Shown here: piece by piece, positions 26,779 to 35,271 of the stretch
How positions within the stretch are numbered: the stretch's first letter is position 1
Layout: every line of letters begins with the position of its first letter
Assembly: GCF_017353175.1 (NCBI RefSeq)
Contig: NZ_JAFMYW010000008.1
Location: 248,001-312,000, forward strand
Length of the DNA: 64,000 bases
Source: Fibrella forsythiae
Lineage (GTDB): Bacteria; Bacteroidota; Bacteroidia; Cytophagales; Spirosomataceae
Reading direction: 5' to 3'
Made by a program: the position numbers and the translations under genes
Notes under the pieces: model-generated
The model's input: only the letters and a program-made list of their open reading frames with translations
What the model was told of the DNA's origin: nothing
The model's database searches: none

Positions 26779-28224
26779 TCAAACCAGTGTCAGGTACGTC
26801 TCTGCCATCGTTACCAATGCCCTTTCCTTAAAGGGCGGAGCCATCAGCTGGAGTCCGATTGGCAGGGCCGGTCCGTCGCCATTGGGGTCTGTTCCGTTGG
26901 GTATTGATATAGCCGGATAACCCGTTACATTAGCCTGAACGGTAAAAATGTCGGCTAAGTACATTTGGAGCGGATCGGCACTTTTCTCACCTAAGATAAA
27001 GGCAGGAGTTGGTGTTGTTGGCATGATCAGAAAATCATATTGCGCAAATACCCGCTCTGTTTCGTCACGCACCAGCCGGCGCACCTGTTGCGCTTTGGTG
27101 TAATACGCATCATAGTAGCTGGCACTCAACGCGAACGTACCCAGCAGAATGCGTTTGCGAACCTCGGGGCCGAAGCCTTCCGTCCGACTTTTTTTATACA
27201 TTGAAATCAGGTCCGTCACGCCTTCAGTAGCCCGATGACCATACCGAACGCCATCGAATCGGGACAGATTCGAGGAGGCTTCGGCGGTGGTGAGCACGTA
27301 ATACGTAGGCAGCAGGTGCTTGAGCAACGACAGTGTTACGGGCTCAACCACATGCCCCGCCGCACGCAGGGTGTCAATGGCCCGCTGAGTCGCCTCCCGC
27401 ACCGCCGGAGAAACACCTTCGCTCTCAATACCGTCGATCAGATACGCGATTCGGGCTGGCTGTTCCCGTTCCAGAGGAGACGCATACGTATCTACAGGCT
27501 GCGACGAAACGGTGCTGTCGAACTCATCAGGTCCGGCCATTACTTCCAGCAGCAGTGCCGCGTCGGTGGGGGTATTGGCAATGGGACCGATGCAATCGAA
27601 TGAGGAGGCGTAGGCGACCAGTCCCCAGCGGCTTACTCGCCCGTAGGTTGGTTTCAGACCTACTACACCACAAAAAGCGGCTGGCTGGCGCACCGAGCCA
27701 CCCGTATCGGAGCCGATACTGGCCAGGCACAGACCCGCCTGCACCGCCACCGCCGACCCGCCACTACTGCCACCCGGCACCCGTGTAGGGTCAGCCGCGT
27801 TTCGAACGGGGCCGAATGCTGAGTTTTCGTTCGATGAGCCCATTGCGAATTCATCGCAGTTTTGCCGCCCGATAATGATGGCATCCTCTGCCAACAGGCG
27901 TTCAATAGCCGTTGCCGTGAATTGCGCTTCGAATCCGTCCAGAATACGACTGCCGGCGCGCAGGTCGTGCCCGGCATAACTCAGCACATCTTTGATACCA
28001 ATAACCATTCCGTGTAACCGACCGGGTGTTGCTGTCTGCGTAGCCCGGCTGGTATCCAGTTCATCGGCCCGACAACGAGCCTCATCAGCATACACCTCGG
28101 TAAACACATTAAGGTGCTGGTGGTCGGCAATACGACTTAGGTACTGGTCAACCAATTGGCGGCAGGTAATAGTGCCATTGGCGAGGTCGGTCTGTAGAGC
28201 GGTAAACGAACGGTATATAGTCAC
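26779..28224 (-). CDS. gatA: Glutamyl-tRNA(Gln)/aspartyl-tRNA(Asn) amidotransferase subunit A
   Basis: A 481-residue amidase-signature enzyme that releases ammonia from glutamine for transamidation of mischarged tRNA. The Ser-cisSer-Lys triad is visible: Lys in IGIKDVLSYAGHD, cis-Ser in the GGSSGGSA loop and nucleophilic Ser in GSDTGGSVRQP. I chose GTG 28224 (VTIYRSFTALQTDLANG) because it matches the usual GatA N-terminus and because the terminator of the upstream tatA gene lies inside the longer frame that begins at ATG 28269. gatB and gatC are not in the window, as is common in this phylum. The gap 26718-26778 contains a small GTAGCT/AGCTAC hairpin. Confidence 0.93.
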   Translation of the reverse strand: MTIYRSFTALQTDLANGTITCRQLVDQYLSRIADHQHLNVFTEVYADEARCRADELDTSRATQTATPGRLHGMVIGIKDVLSYAGHDLRAGSRILDGFEAQFTATAIERLLAEDAIIIGRQNCDEFAMGSSNENSAFGPVRNAADPTRVPGGSSGGSAVAVQAGLCLASIGSDTGGSVRQPAAFCGVVGLKPTYGRVSRWGLVAYASSFDCIGPIANTPTDAALLLEVMAGPDEFDSTVSSQPVDTYASPLEREQPARIAYLIDGIESEGVSPAVREATQRAIDTLRAAGHVVEPVTLSLLKHLLPTYYVLTTAEASSNLSRFDGVRYGHRATEGVTDLISMYKKSRTEGFGPEVRKRILLGTFALSASYYDAYYTKAQQVRRLVRDETERVFAQYDFLIMPTTPTPAFILGEKSADPLQMYLADIFTVQANVTGYPAISIPNGTDPNGDGPALPIGLQLMAPPFKERALVTMAETYLTLV

Positions 28225-28248
28225 AGGAGGAAAGTAGAGGTCACTAAA

Positions 28249-28293
28249 CAAAAAAACAGACAACCCCACGCCTTACCGCATCGGGTTGTCTGT
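28249..28293 (-). terminator. Intrinsic terminator of tatA
   Basis: The arms ACAGACAACCC (28256-28266) and GGGTTGTCTGT (28283-28293) form a perfect 11-bp stem. On the minus strand seven T residues follow (28249-28255). It lies between the tatA stop and the gatA GTG. Confidence 0.88.
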
Positions 28294-28312
28294 GTATACA
28301 GAAGGAAAATCC

Positions 28313-28513
28313 TTATTTAATGTCTTTCAGACCGTCTTCGATGTTCTCGCGAACATCTTTGGTAGCGTCCTTGAACTCACGGATGCCTTTACCAAGGCCA
28401 CGAGCCAGTTCAGGTAGTTTTTTGGCGCCAAAGAACAGGAGAAGGGCTAAGAAAATGAGCAGCATCTCCTGACCGCCCAGACCCATAATCGCAAAAATGG
28501 ATGCTGTAATCAT
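28313..28513 (-). CDS. tatA: Twin-arginine translocase subunit TatA/E
   Basis: A 66-residue protein with one N-terminal membrane helix (about residues 12-29, GGQEMLLIFLALLLFFG), the conserved FGAKKLPELARGLGKGIREFK hinge and amphipathic helix (positions 28-47), and a charged tail. It forms the pore component of the Tat pathway, which exports folded proteins with RR signals; several predicted Tat substrates are encoded in this window. It is a single gene with its own promoter and terminator; tatC is not here. Confidence 0.93.
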   Translation of the reverse strand: MITASIFAIMGLGGQEMLLIFLALLLFFGAKKLPELARGLGKGIREFKDATKDVRENIEDGLKDIK

Positions 28514-28537
28514 AATATATCGTGTTTAGAACGTATG

Positions 28538-28545
28538 CAAAAGTA
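28538..28545 (-). promoter_or_regulatory. Bacteroidota -7 box upstream of tatA
   Basis: The minus strand reads TACTTTTG, an exact TAnnTTTG match, 25 bp upstream of the tatA ATG. A well-spaced -33 TTTG is not clear. Confidence 0.5.
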
Positions 28546-28612
28546 ACAAAAGCCTCGTCAAGAAGCCATTAAATTAAAGGTAAAAAAGGCAGTTGGTGGG
28601 CAGATTATACCC

Positions 28613-29062
28613 TTACTTCAAGTCAATTACTTTGCCGGTAGCCCGCTCCTGCTGGCGCTCCCATTCACGAAAATTCTCCAGATCGGCATTTAGTGAATTA
28701 AATAGCCACACCATCAGGGCAATGTCGTCGGCGAAACCCACCAATGGCAGAATATCAGGAATAAAATCAATGGGCGACACAAAGTAAATCAGGGCAGCCA
28801 ACGTTGAAATCAGCGTTTTGGCGGGCACCTGACGGTACTCACCTGATGCGTATGCTTTCACCAGACGACTTACCAGCCCGATTTTCTCCCGAAAACCGAT
28901 GCCTTCCTCGCCTTTCACTGACTCACTCTTACCCAGTGCCTCCCGAATCAGGGCCAGCATACTCAGTCCGTTGCGGGCATACTTGCCTGCCCGAGCCGTT
29001 GACCGACGAAAGAAAATAGACGAAAGAACCTGGGCAATTAAACTACGCTTTGCCATCGACAA
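28613..29062 (-). CDS. YkvA-like DUF1232 membrane protein
   Basis: A 149-residue protein whose core (about residues 85-125) carries the DUF1232 signature YFVSPIDFIPDILPLVGFADD followed by a hydrophobic segment ALMVWLFN. The N-terminal half is basic and rich in Arg/Lys. Members are small membrane proteins of unknown biochemical function. It is divergent from lepA and separated from tatA by about 100 bp with no shared transcript evident. Confidence 0.85.
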   Translation of the reverse strand: MSMAKRSLIAQVLSSIFFRRSTARAGKYARNGLSMLALIREALGKSESVKGEEGIGFREKIGLVSRLVKAYASGEYRQVPAKTLISTLAALIYFVSPIDFIPDILPLVGFADDIALMVWLFNSLNADLENFREWERQQERATGKVIDLK

Positions 29063-29239
29063 CTAGTTGGTTTTGGTTGGTGCGTCTGCGATACCTACGC
29101 AGATCATGGGTATAACAGATTTATTCTAAAAAAAGTCTGTTTTGTTCCAGCTACCGGTACAGATGGTCGCTCCGAATGACGTACCTGAGCTAACCGTATC
29201 TGAATGGCTGCCGACAACCCGCTAACGGAGTTTTTTGCG

Positions 29240-29247
29240 TACTTTTG
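29240..29247 (+). promoter_or_regulatory. -7 box of the lepA promoter
   Basis: TACTTTTG is an exact TAnnTTTG match 37 bp before the lepA GTG start; no ideal -33 TTTG is seen at the normal spacing. The divergent region 29063-29239 has no other recognised element. Confidence 0.5.
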
Positions 29248-29284
29248 TGGTTTCATTCGTATATATAACCCCCGTTTCATCAAC

Positions 29285-31072
29285 GTGAAACATATTCGCA
29301 ATTTCTGCATAATCGCCCACATCGACCACGGTAAAAGTACCCTTGCCGACCGCCTGCTGGAGTTTACCAAGACTGTCGGTGCCCGTGACATGCAGGCGCA
29401 ATTGCTCGACAACATGGACCTGGAACGGGAACGTGGCATCACCATCAAGAGCCACGCCATCCAGATGGATTACTACCATAATGGCGAGTTATACACCCTG
29501 AACCTGATCGATACGCCCGGTCACGTCGACTTTAGCTACGAAGTATCCCGGTCTATTGCCGCCTGTGAAGGGGCGCTGCTGCTGGTCGATGCTTCGCAGG
29601 GAACCGAGGCCCAGACAATCTCGAACCTCTATCTGGCCCTGAACAATGACTTGGTCATTATTCCGGTCCTGAACAAGATCGACCTGCCCGGTGCCCGTCC
29701 CGAAGAGATCAAAGACGAGATGGTAGACCTGCTGGCCTGCGAACGTGCTGATATCATTCCGGCGTCGGGTAAGGAAGGTATTGGTGTACCCGAGATTCTG
29801 GCCGCCATTGTCGAGCGTATTCCACCGCCAAAGGGTAACCCGGATGCCCCGCTGCAAGCCCTCATTTTCGACTCGCACTTTAACTCCTACCGGGGTATCG
29901 AAGTAATTTTCCGGGTTAAAGACGGCCACATCCGGAAAGGCCAGAAGGTGAAGTTCATGAACACCGGCAAAGAATATTTTGCCGATGAGATTGGTACGCT
30001 TCGCCTCACGCAGGAGCCCAAAGATGTGATCGAGTGCGGCGACGTAGGCTATCTGATCTCGGGCATCAAAGTGGCCAAAGAGGTAAAAGTTGGCGATACG
30101 ATCACCAGTTTTGACGAACCGGCCGAAGTGGCCATTCAGGGGTTCTCGGAAGTAAAACCGATGGTGTTTGCCGGTATTTATCCGGTAGAAACCAGCGAGT
30201 TTGAAGACCTGCGCGAGGCCATGGAAAAACTTCAGCTCAACGACGCCGCCCTGGTTTGGGAGCCCGAAACGTCAGCGGCCCTGGGCTTCGGTTTCCGGTG
30301 CGGCTTCCTGGGCATGCTCCACATGGAGATTGTGCAGGAACGCCTCGAACGCGAGTTCGACATGACCGTGATTACTACGGTGCCGTCGGTACGGTTTGAG
30401 GTAATGACAACTAAAGATGAGTTGCTCCAGGTATCGGCTCCCGCCGAGATGCCGGAACCGAACCATATCAAATACATTGAAGAGCCGTTTATCAAGGCGC
30501 AGATCATTACCAAAGCCGAGTATGTTGGTGGTATCATGGGGCTGTGTATGGACAAGCGGAGTATCCTGAAAAACCAGGTATACCTCACCGCCGACCGCGT
30601 AGAACTACAGTTCGAAATGCCCCTGGCCGAAGTTGTTTTTGATTTCTTCGATAAGTTGAAAACCATCTCGCGCGGCTATGCTTCCCTGGATTATGAATTC
30701 ATGGACAACCGTGAATCAGATATGGTGAAGCTGGATGTGATGCTCAACGGCGACAAAGTCGATGCACTGTCGGCGATCGTTCACCGGTCGAAATCATATG
30801 AGTGGGGCCGGAAACTGTGCGAAAAACTCCGTGAGTTGATTCCCCGTCAACAGTTTGAGATTGCCATTCAGGCGGCTATTGGTCAGAAAATCATTGCCCG
30901 CGAAACCCTGAGCGCCCTGCGCAAAGACGTACTGGCCAAGTGTTACGGCGGTGATATTTCCCGGAAACGCAAACTGCTCGACAAGCAGAAGAAGGGTAAG
31001 AAACGCATGCGTCAGGTCGGCAACGTCGAGATCCCGCAGGAAGCCTTCATGGCCGTTCTGAAGATCAACTAA
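29285..31072 (+). CDS. lepA: Elongation factor 4 (LepA), back-translocase GTPase
   Basis: A 595-residue translational GTPase. GTP motifs are AHIDHGKST (G1), the switch region [16 protein letters not shown] (G3) and NKIDLP (G4). The C-terminal domain specific to LepA ends [18 protein letters not shown] and then [18 protein letters not shown] 29285 ([12 protein letters not shown]) matches the universal LepA N-terminus; an upstream ATG would add 27 residues lying over the promoter. The last 51 bp plus four following bases are repeated exactly at 31758-31812, around two small cargo genes. Confidence 0.96.
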   Translation: MKHIRNFCIIAHIDHGKSTLADRLLEFTKTVGARDMQAQLLDNMDLERERGITIKSHAIQMDYYHNGELYTLNLIDTPGHVDFSYEVSRSIAACEGALLLVDASQGTEAQTISNLYLALNNDLVIIPVLNKIDLPGARPEEIKDEMVDLLACERADIIPASGKEGIGVPEILAAIVERIPPPKGNPDAPLQALIFDSHFNSYRGIEVIFRVKDGHIRKGQKVKFMNTGKEYFADEIGTLRLTQEPKDVIECGDVGYLISGIKVAKEVKVGDTITSFDEPAEVAIQGFSEVKPMVFAGIYPVETSEFEDLREAMEKLQLNDAALVWEPETSAALGFGFRCGFLGMLHMEIVQERLEREFDMTVITTVPSVRFEVMTTKDELLQVSAPAEMPEPNHIKYIEEPFIKAQIITKAEYVGGIMGLCMDKRSILKNQVYLTADRVELQFEMPLAEVVFDFFDKLKTISRGYASLDYEFMDNRESDMVKLDVMLNGDKVDALSAIVHRSKSYEWGRKLCEKLRELIPRQQFEIAIQAAIGQKIIARETLSALRKDVLAKCYGGDISRKRKLLDKQKKGKKRMRQVGNVEIPQEAFMAVLKIN

Positions 31073-31076
31073 TCTG
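31022..31076 (+). repeat. Proximal copy of 55-bp direct repeat (lepA 3' end)
   Basis: It runs from AACGTCGAG through the lepA stop codon TAA to TCTG. It is identical over 55 bp to 31758-31812. The next base (31077) is the first base of the GTG start of the first cargo gene. Confidence 0.97.
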
Positions 31077-31541
31077 GTGGATACACTACGCTTTGACTGG
31101 GAAGGCCATCTGACACCGTACGATGCTATAGAAACGAATTGGCAGACATTCGCTGAAACGTTTGGCTGGAATAAACATCGGCTGAGCTTACTAAACTCAT
31201 TTCAGTTGCTTTGTACAGAGTTGACTACGCTGTTTCCTGACGAATATACAATATGGATTGATGGCAGCTTCGTGACCCGGAAAGAGCGACCTAACGATAT
31301 AGATATTGTGTTTATCCTGCCAGCGGAAAGGTATGAAACTGCGGAAAACGAATTACGTTTATTACGTAATCAGTTTGTTGGTTTGGACGTTTACTTTATT
31401 AAACGAATAGACGAAGGAGAACCCAATCACTTCTTGTACATTTCTGACTGTACAGAGTGGATCTTTCAATTCACTAAAACCAGACCAGACCGGTATACAC
31501 GGCGTAAGCAACCCAAAGGATTTATTCAACTGAGGTGGTAA
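31077..31541 (+). CDS. Cargo gene 1: nucleotidyltransferase-like protein (DUF6932-like)
   Basis: A 154-residue protein. The segment IWIDGSFVTRKERPNDIDIVF (about residues 61-81) has the GS followed by a spaced DxD pattern of polymerase-beta-type nucleotidyltransferases and resembles the DUF6932 family, often paired with a small helical protein. The GTG start is the first base after the 55-bp repeat and there is no promoter gap, so it is probably transcribed from lepA. Codon use is more A/T-rich than lepA. The next gene follows after two bases, giving a two-gene unit reminiscent of MNT-type toxin-antitoxin systems. Function unproven. Confidence 0.75.
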   Translation: MDTLRFDWEGHLTPYDAIETNWQTFAETFGWNKHRLSLLNSFQLLCTELTTLFPDEYTIWIDGSFVTRKERPNDIDIVFILPAERYETAENELRLLRNQFVGLDVYFIKRIDEGEPNHFLYISDCTEWIFQFTKTRPDRYTRRKQPKGFIQLRW

Positions 31542-31543
31542 TT

Positions 31544-31759
31544 ATGGAGACGCATACTGAACTACATACTGAGATTGTCGATGTGTTGCAGCGAATCGAA
31601 CGTTTAACAGCTCAAATTGAGTTGCACGAGAAGCAGCCTAATGTTGATTCACTATCCATTGAGGGCTATCAGCGGTTGCGCGAACAGTATTTCCGCCAGT
31701 TGGAAGAGCTTCTGGCCGCTCTTAATATTCGAGCAGATATTCATCTGCAGGCCGCGTAA
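31544..31759 (+). CDS. Cargo gene 2: small coiled-coil partner protein
   Basis: A 71-residue, Leu/Glu/Gln-rich helical protein (ELHTEIVDVLQRIERLTAQIE ... YFRQLEELLAAL) likely to form a coiled coil. ATG 31544 follows the stop of the nucleotidyltransferase-like gene by two bases; a GTG at 31535 would add three residues. Its stop codon TAA is completed by the first two bases of the distal 55-bp repeat, so the cassette is packed without spare sequence. It is probably the partner or antidote of the upstream gene; this is inferred from arrangement only. Confidence 0.7.
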   Translation: METHTELHTEIVDVLQRIERLTAQIELHEKQPNVDSLSIEGYQRLREQYFRQLEELLAALNIRADIHLQAA

Positions 31760-31812
31760 CGTCGAGATCCCGCAGGAAGCCTTCATGGCCGTTCTGAAGA
31801 TCAACTAATCTG
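31758..31812 (+). repeat. Distal copy of 55-bp direct repeat (lepA 3' end)
   Basis: Identical to 31022-31076, 736 bp downstream. It reads as the final 17 lepA codons with stop, but is cut off from the rest of lepA. It is followed after 18 bp by the hairpin that would be the natural lepA terminator. Confidence 0.97.
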
Positions 31813-31830
31813 TAAATCATTTACACTGAC

Positions 31831-31859
31831 AGCCCCGCTCAAACGGTTTGAGCGGGGCT
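31831..31859 (+). terminator. Hairpin behind the distal lepA repeat
   Basis: AGCCCCGCTCAAA and TTTGAGCGGGGCT form a perfect 13-bp stem with a CGG loop. The following GCTGCTTTC is only weakly T-rich. It probably ends transcription of lepA and its cargo. Confidence 0.75.
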
Positions 31860-31890
31860 GCTGCTTTCTGGGGTACGTTGACCTAGCTAT

Positions 31891-31922
31891 TTTGACGCTT
31901 CCGACATCCGGGGTTACTTTTG
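31891..31922 (+). promoter_or_regulatory. Bacteroidota promoter of the glycosyltransferase genes
   Basis: TTTG (31891-31894), 20 bases, then TACTTTTG (31915-31922) matches the -33/-7 consensus of the phylum. The ATG of the first glycosyltransferase is at 31943. Confidence 0.8.
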
Positions 31923-31942
31923 TCAACTCATTTCTGTTATCA

Positions 31943-32938
31943 ATGCCCGACTTATCAATCCTGATTGTCAATTATAAAACGCCTCAGTTGATTATCGACT
32001 GTCTGCACTCGGTTTTCGAACACACGTCGGGCATCACCTACGAGGTCGTTATTGTTGATAATCAGTCGGGCGACGATAGCGAGGCACAGGTACGTTCCGC
32101 GTTTCCGCTGGCCAGTTTCCCCCAGGTACGTTGGTTTGATATGGGGTATAATGCTGGGTTCGGGCGGGCCAATAACTACGCCATGAAACAGGCATTGGGC
32201 CGGAACTACTTGCTGCTCAACTCCGACACCCTCCTGCGCGATAACCTGATTGGCCGGTGCTCCCATCTGCTCGATGAGCAACCCGACGTGGCGGCCGTGG
32301 GCGCTATGCAGATTAATCGGGCGGGGCAGGTACACACGCAGATGTATACTCGCTTTGGCGAAATACGACGGCCGTTCTACATTCTGCCTACTCATCCGAC
32401 CGTACAGAACTGGCTGTATCGCCAACTTCCCGACACCGTATACGACGACCCCAATCAGGTTGACTGGATCATTGGTGCCTTTCTGATGACCCGCCAATCA
32501 ACCGTTGCCAAAGCGGGCATGTTCGACGAGCGGTTTTTTATGTACGGTGAAGATGTGGAATGGAGCTGGCGGCTGGGACAACAGGGCCGGATGCTGGTGC
32601 TGCGCGATGGCTTTTTTGTTCATCTCGAATACGGCAGCGATCCTACGTATCAGGCCCGCGAGATAACGTACATCAACCGGTTTAAAACCCAGATGCAGGT
32701 GTCTAATCTGCTCTGGATTCGGAAGCAATATGGCGCGGGTGCCTATCTGCTGCTGATACTCCATTACGTAACGCTGGTCCCGATTATCTACCTCTGGAAA
32801 ATGAGCGTGAATCTTCGGCAGGGAAAACCGCTACTGAGTGAATTAGATAACCAACGGGCATTTGCCCAACAAGTCGGTATCTTTACCCGTTTCTTTTGGA
32901 AGACACTGTTCAACCAAACCCATTTCTTTAAAGTTTAG
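31943..32938 (+). CDS. Glycosyltransferase family 2 (rhamnosyltransferase-like)
   Basis: A 331-residue GT-A enzyme. It has the N-terminal SILIVNYKTPQLI, the nucleotide-sugar site VDNQSGD (about residue 40), the metal-binding region LLNSDTLL (DxD-like) and the acceptor/catalytic segment FFMYGEDVEWSWRL. These features are typical of family 2 rhamnosyl- or similar transferases building surface polysaccharide. A hydrophobic stretch near residue 275 (YLLLILHYVTLVPIIYL) suggests membrane association. ATG 31943 follows the consensus promoter. The next glycosyltransferase starts 52 bp on, so the two are probably co-transcribed. Confidence 0.9.
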   Translation: MPDLSILIVNYKTPQLIIDCLHSVFEHTSGITYEVVIVDNQSGDDSEAQVRSAFPLASFPQVRWFDMGYNAGFGRANNYAMKQALGRNYLLLNSDTLLRDNLIGRCSHLLDEQPDVAAVGAMQINRAGQVHTQMYTRFGEIRRPFYILPTHPTVQNWLYRQLPDTVYDDPNQVDWIIGAFLMTRQSTVAKAGMFDERFFMYGEDVEWSWRLGQQGRMLVLRDGFFVHLEYGSDPTYQAREITYINRFKTQMQVSNLLWIRKQYGAGAYLLLILHYVTLVPIIYLWKMSVNLRQGKPLLSELDNQRAFAQQVGIFTRFFWKTLFNQTHFFKV

Positions 32939-32990
32939 CCGCGACGGGTACGTCCTCACTGCTATATCGCCAACTGCCTGCCTGATTTCA

Positions 32991-34094
32991 ATGAAACTAC
33001 TGTTTATTACACCGGTGGCCAACCGTTCAGGGTCTGTCACAACGCTTCTGAATTACATGCATTACGCGCCGAAGAATGACGATCGTCGGTATGCCATGTT
33101 TAGCCGCCGGGCTGGTCAGCTCGATCTAGCCGAGTTCAACTGCCCCCTGTATTTTAGTCAGCAGTCTGATCGATTCAGTTATCGCCTCTACGAAACGGCC
33201 GTGCATAAATTGTTTGGCACTATTCCGCATCTGAAAGACCTTCAGAAGGCGCATGATGCCGAAAAAGCAGACTTGTGGTACATCAACACCATTGCCATGC
33301 CCGATTATGCGTTGCTGGCGATCAAGCTTGGGCAACCGTATGTGCTGCACGTGCACGAACTGGTTCAGGAATATGACGAGCGCGGGTACGAGGAGTTCAA
33401 GCAGATGCTCGACGGCGCTAAGCTGCTGTTCACGGCCTCGCGGACGGTGGTTGACAACCTGCAGAACATGGGCTACAAAAACGTGGTGCTCATGCACGGG
33501 CTGATCAACGTCGAGGAGATCAAACCTGCCCGCGACCGCACCGACGTTCGTAAGGAATTAGGCTTCCGCGACGATGAGTTCGTATGGCTGATGTCGGGGG
33601 CATGGTCGAACCGGAAGGGATTTGATATGGTGCCGGACATTCTGCGCGAAATGCCCGCCGGCACACCTTTCGTCTGGATGGGGCCGGCCCGCAAAACCGG
33701 CATGACCTACTACGTGGAGCAATACATCAAGACCTACAACCTCAACGTTCGTTTTCTGACCGAACAGTCGACCCAGTATTTCAGCTACTTCAACGCCTGT
33801 GACGGTTTCTGCCTCACCTCGCGCGAAGACTCGTACCCCATTGTCATGCGCGAGGCATCGGTACTTGGCAAGCCCATTGTTGGCTTTAATTCGGGTGGTA
33901 TTAGCGAGTTTGTTAAACCGGGTATGGGCGAAATGGTTGAGGGCTTCTACCCCAAAGCCCTGGCCGAAGCCATGATGCGCGTTCAGACCGGGCAGACGGT
34001 CATTGACAAAAACAAGTTGCAATCGGCCATTACCTCGCAGACACAGCAAGCCGAAGCCAAACGCTGGATCGAAACCCTGGAAGGCGTACTATAA
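32991..34094 (+). CDS. Glycosyltransferase family 4 / GT-B
   Basis: A 367-residue GT-B enzyme. The N-terminal domain begins MKLLFITPVANRSGSVTTLLNYM with the usual glycine loop; the acceptor half includes VLHVHELVQEYDERG. The C-terminal domain shows MSGAWSNRKGFDMVPDI, FVWMGPARKTGM and the donor-binding EDSYPIVMREASVLGKPIVGF, the EX7E-type motif of family 4. The ATG at 32991 was preferred because the longer frame overlaps the preceding gene. It likely works with the upstream family 2 enzyme on the same glycan. Confidence 0.9.
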   Translation: MKLLFITPVANRSGSVTTLLNYMHYAPKNDDRRYAMFSRRAGQLDLAEFNCPLYFSQQSDRFSYRLYETAVHKLFGTIPHLKDLQKAHDAEKADLWYINTIAMPDYALLAIKLGQPYVLHVHELVQEYDERGYEEFKQMLDGAKLLFTASRTVVDNLQNMGYKNVVLMHGLINVEEIKPARDRTDVRKELGFRDDEFVWLMSGAWSNRKGFDMVPDILREMPAGTPFVWMGPARKTGMTYYVEQYIKTYNLNVRFLTEQSTQYFSYFNACDGFCLTSREDSYPIVMREASVLGKPIVGFNSGGISEFVKPGMGEMVEGFYPKALAEAMMRVQTGQTVIDKNKLQSAITSQTQQAEAKRWIETLEGVL

Positions 34095-34118
34095 CTTTCT
34101 ATTTCCAAGACACCTATC

Positions 34119-35204
34119 ATGACTGAACAGAGTAAGACATTCCTTTACCAGTACCTCAACAACGCTTCGCCAACTGGTTTTGAGTCGTCGGGTCAGCAGC
34201 TTTGGCTCGATTACCTGAAGCCGTACATCGACGAATATATCGTGGATACCTATGGCACCGCTGTGGGTGTTATTCACGGGGCCGATGATTCGCCGACCAA
34301 AGACTATAAAGTGGTCATTGAGGCGCACTCGGATGAGATTTCGTGGTTCGTGAATTTCATTTCCGACGATGGTTACCTCTACGTTCGGCGTAATGGCGGG
34401 TCCGATGCGGTCATTGCTCCCTCAATGCGGGTGAATCTGCATACGAAACAGGGCGTGGTGCAGGGCGTTTTCGGTTGGCCTGCCATTCACGTGCGCGACC
34501 TGGCGAAAGATACCGCCCCGAAAGTAACCGACCTGTTTATCGATGTGGGTGCGCATACCAAAGATGAGGTAGCCGCCATGGGCATCCATGTAGGTACTGT
34601 TTGCACGTTTGTGGATGGTTTGACCGAAATGAATGGCCGCTATTTTGTTGGCCGTGCCCTCGATAACCGCATGGGTGGCTTCATGATTGCCGAAGTGGCC
34701 CGTTTGCTGAAAGAGAACGGTATTCGCCTGCCCTATACGCTGTATATCGTGAACGCGGTTCAGGAAGAAATCGGCCTGCGCGGCGCCGAAATGATTGCCC
34801 GGCGCCTCAAGCCAGACCTCGCCATCTGTACCGACGTGACGCACGACACGCAGTCGCCGAAATACGATAAGAAAGAACAAGGCGACCTGAAATGCGGCAG
34901 CGGCCCGGTGCTGTGCTACGGCCCCGCCGTACAGAACAACCTGCTCGATTTCATGATCGGAGTAGCTGATAAGAGCGAGATCCCCTTCCAGCGGCAGGCC
35001 GTTAGCCGGTCGACGGGAACGGACACGGATGCCTTTGCCTACGCTGCGGAGGGCGTTGCTTCGGCCCTGATCTCGTTGCCACTGAAGTACATGCACACAA
35101 CCGTTGAAACGGTGCATCAGGAAGACGTTCAAGCCGTGATCCGCCTGATGTACGACGTATTGCTGACCCTGAAAGGCGACGAAGATTTCCGGTATATTAA
35201 ATAG
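34119..35204 (+). CDS. M42-family aminopeptidase
   Basis: A 361-residue zinc peptidase of the glutamyl-aminopeptidase/endoglucanase-M family (M42), which trims peptides in the cytoplasm as a large tetrahedral complex. Visible are the metal and catalytic segments VIEAHSDEISWFV (first His/Asp), GRALDNRMGG, VNAVQEEIGLRGAE (Glu pair) and AICTDVTHD, plus the C-terminal KYMHTTVETVH ligand region. The length fits the family. It begins 24 bp after the glycosyltransferase stop, possibly in the same transcript. Confidence 0.92.
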   Translation: MTEQSKTFLYQYLNNASPTGFESSGQQLWLDYLKPYIDEYIVDTYGTAVGVIHGADDSPTKDYKVVIEAHSDEISWFVNFISDDGYLYVRRNGGSDAVIAPSMRVNLHTKQGVVQGVFGWPAIHVRDLAKDTAPKVTDLFIDVGAHTKDEVAAMGIHVGTVCTFVDGLTEMNGRYFVGRALDNRMGGFMIAEVARLLKENGIRLPYTLYIVNAVQEEIGLRGAEMIARRLKPDLAICTDVTHDTQSPKYDKKEQGDLKCGSGPVLCYGPAVQNNLLDFMIGVADKSEIPFQRQAVSRSTGTDTDAFAYAAEGVASALISLPLKYMHTTVETVHQEDVQAVIRLMYDVLLTLKGDEDFRYIK

Positions 35205-35207
35205 AAG

Positions 35208-35271
35208 TTGATAGTCAGTAGTGCTCCGCTCAGATAAGCCAGGTGATCTGGCAGCGCAACTATCGACTATC
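35208..35271. repeat. Inverted repeat between convergent M42 peptidase and membrane-protein genes
   Basis: GATAGTCAGTAGTGCTCCGC and the complement of GCGCAACTATCGACTATC pair imperfectly. It fills the 67-bp gap and touches both stop codons, so it may act as a two-way terminator. Confidence 0.6.

Noticed and set aside
29104-29929. Minus-strand open frames opposite lepA
   Set aside because: They are antisense shadows of a highly conserved gene and have no features of their own.
31022-31812. Classical integrative element with attachment sites
   Set aside because: The 736-bp insert has no recombinase, and the 55-bp repeat lies in protein-coding sequence; kept as an unexplained cassette instead.
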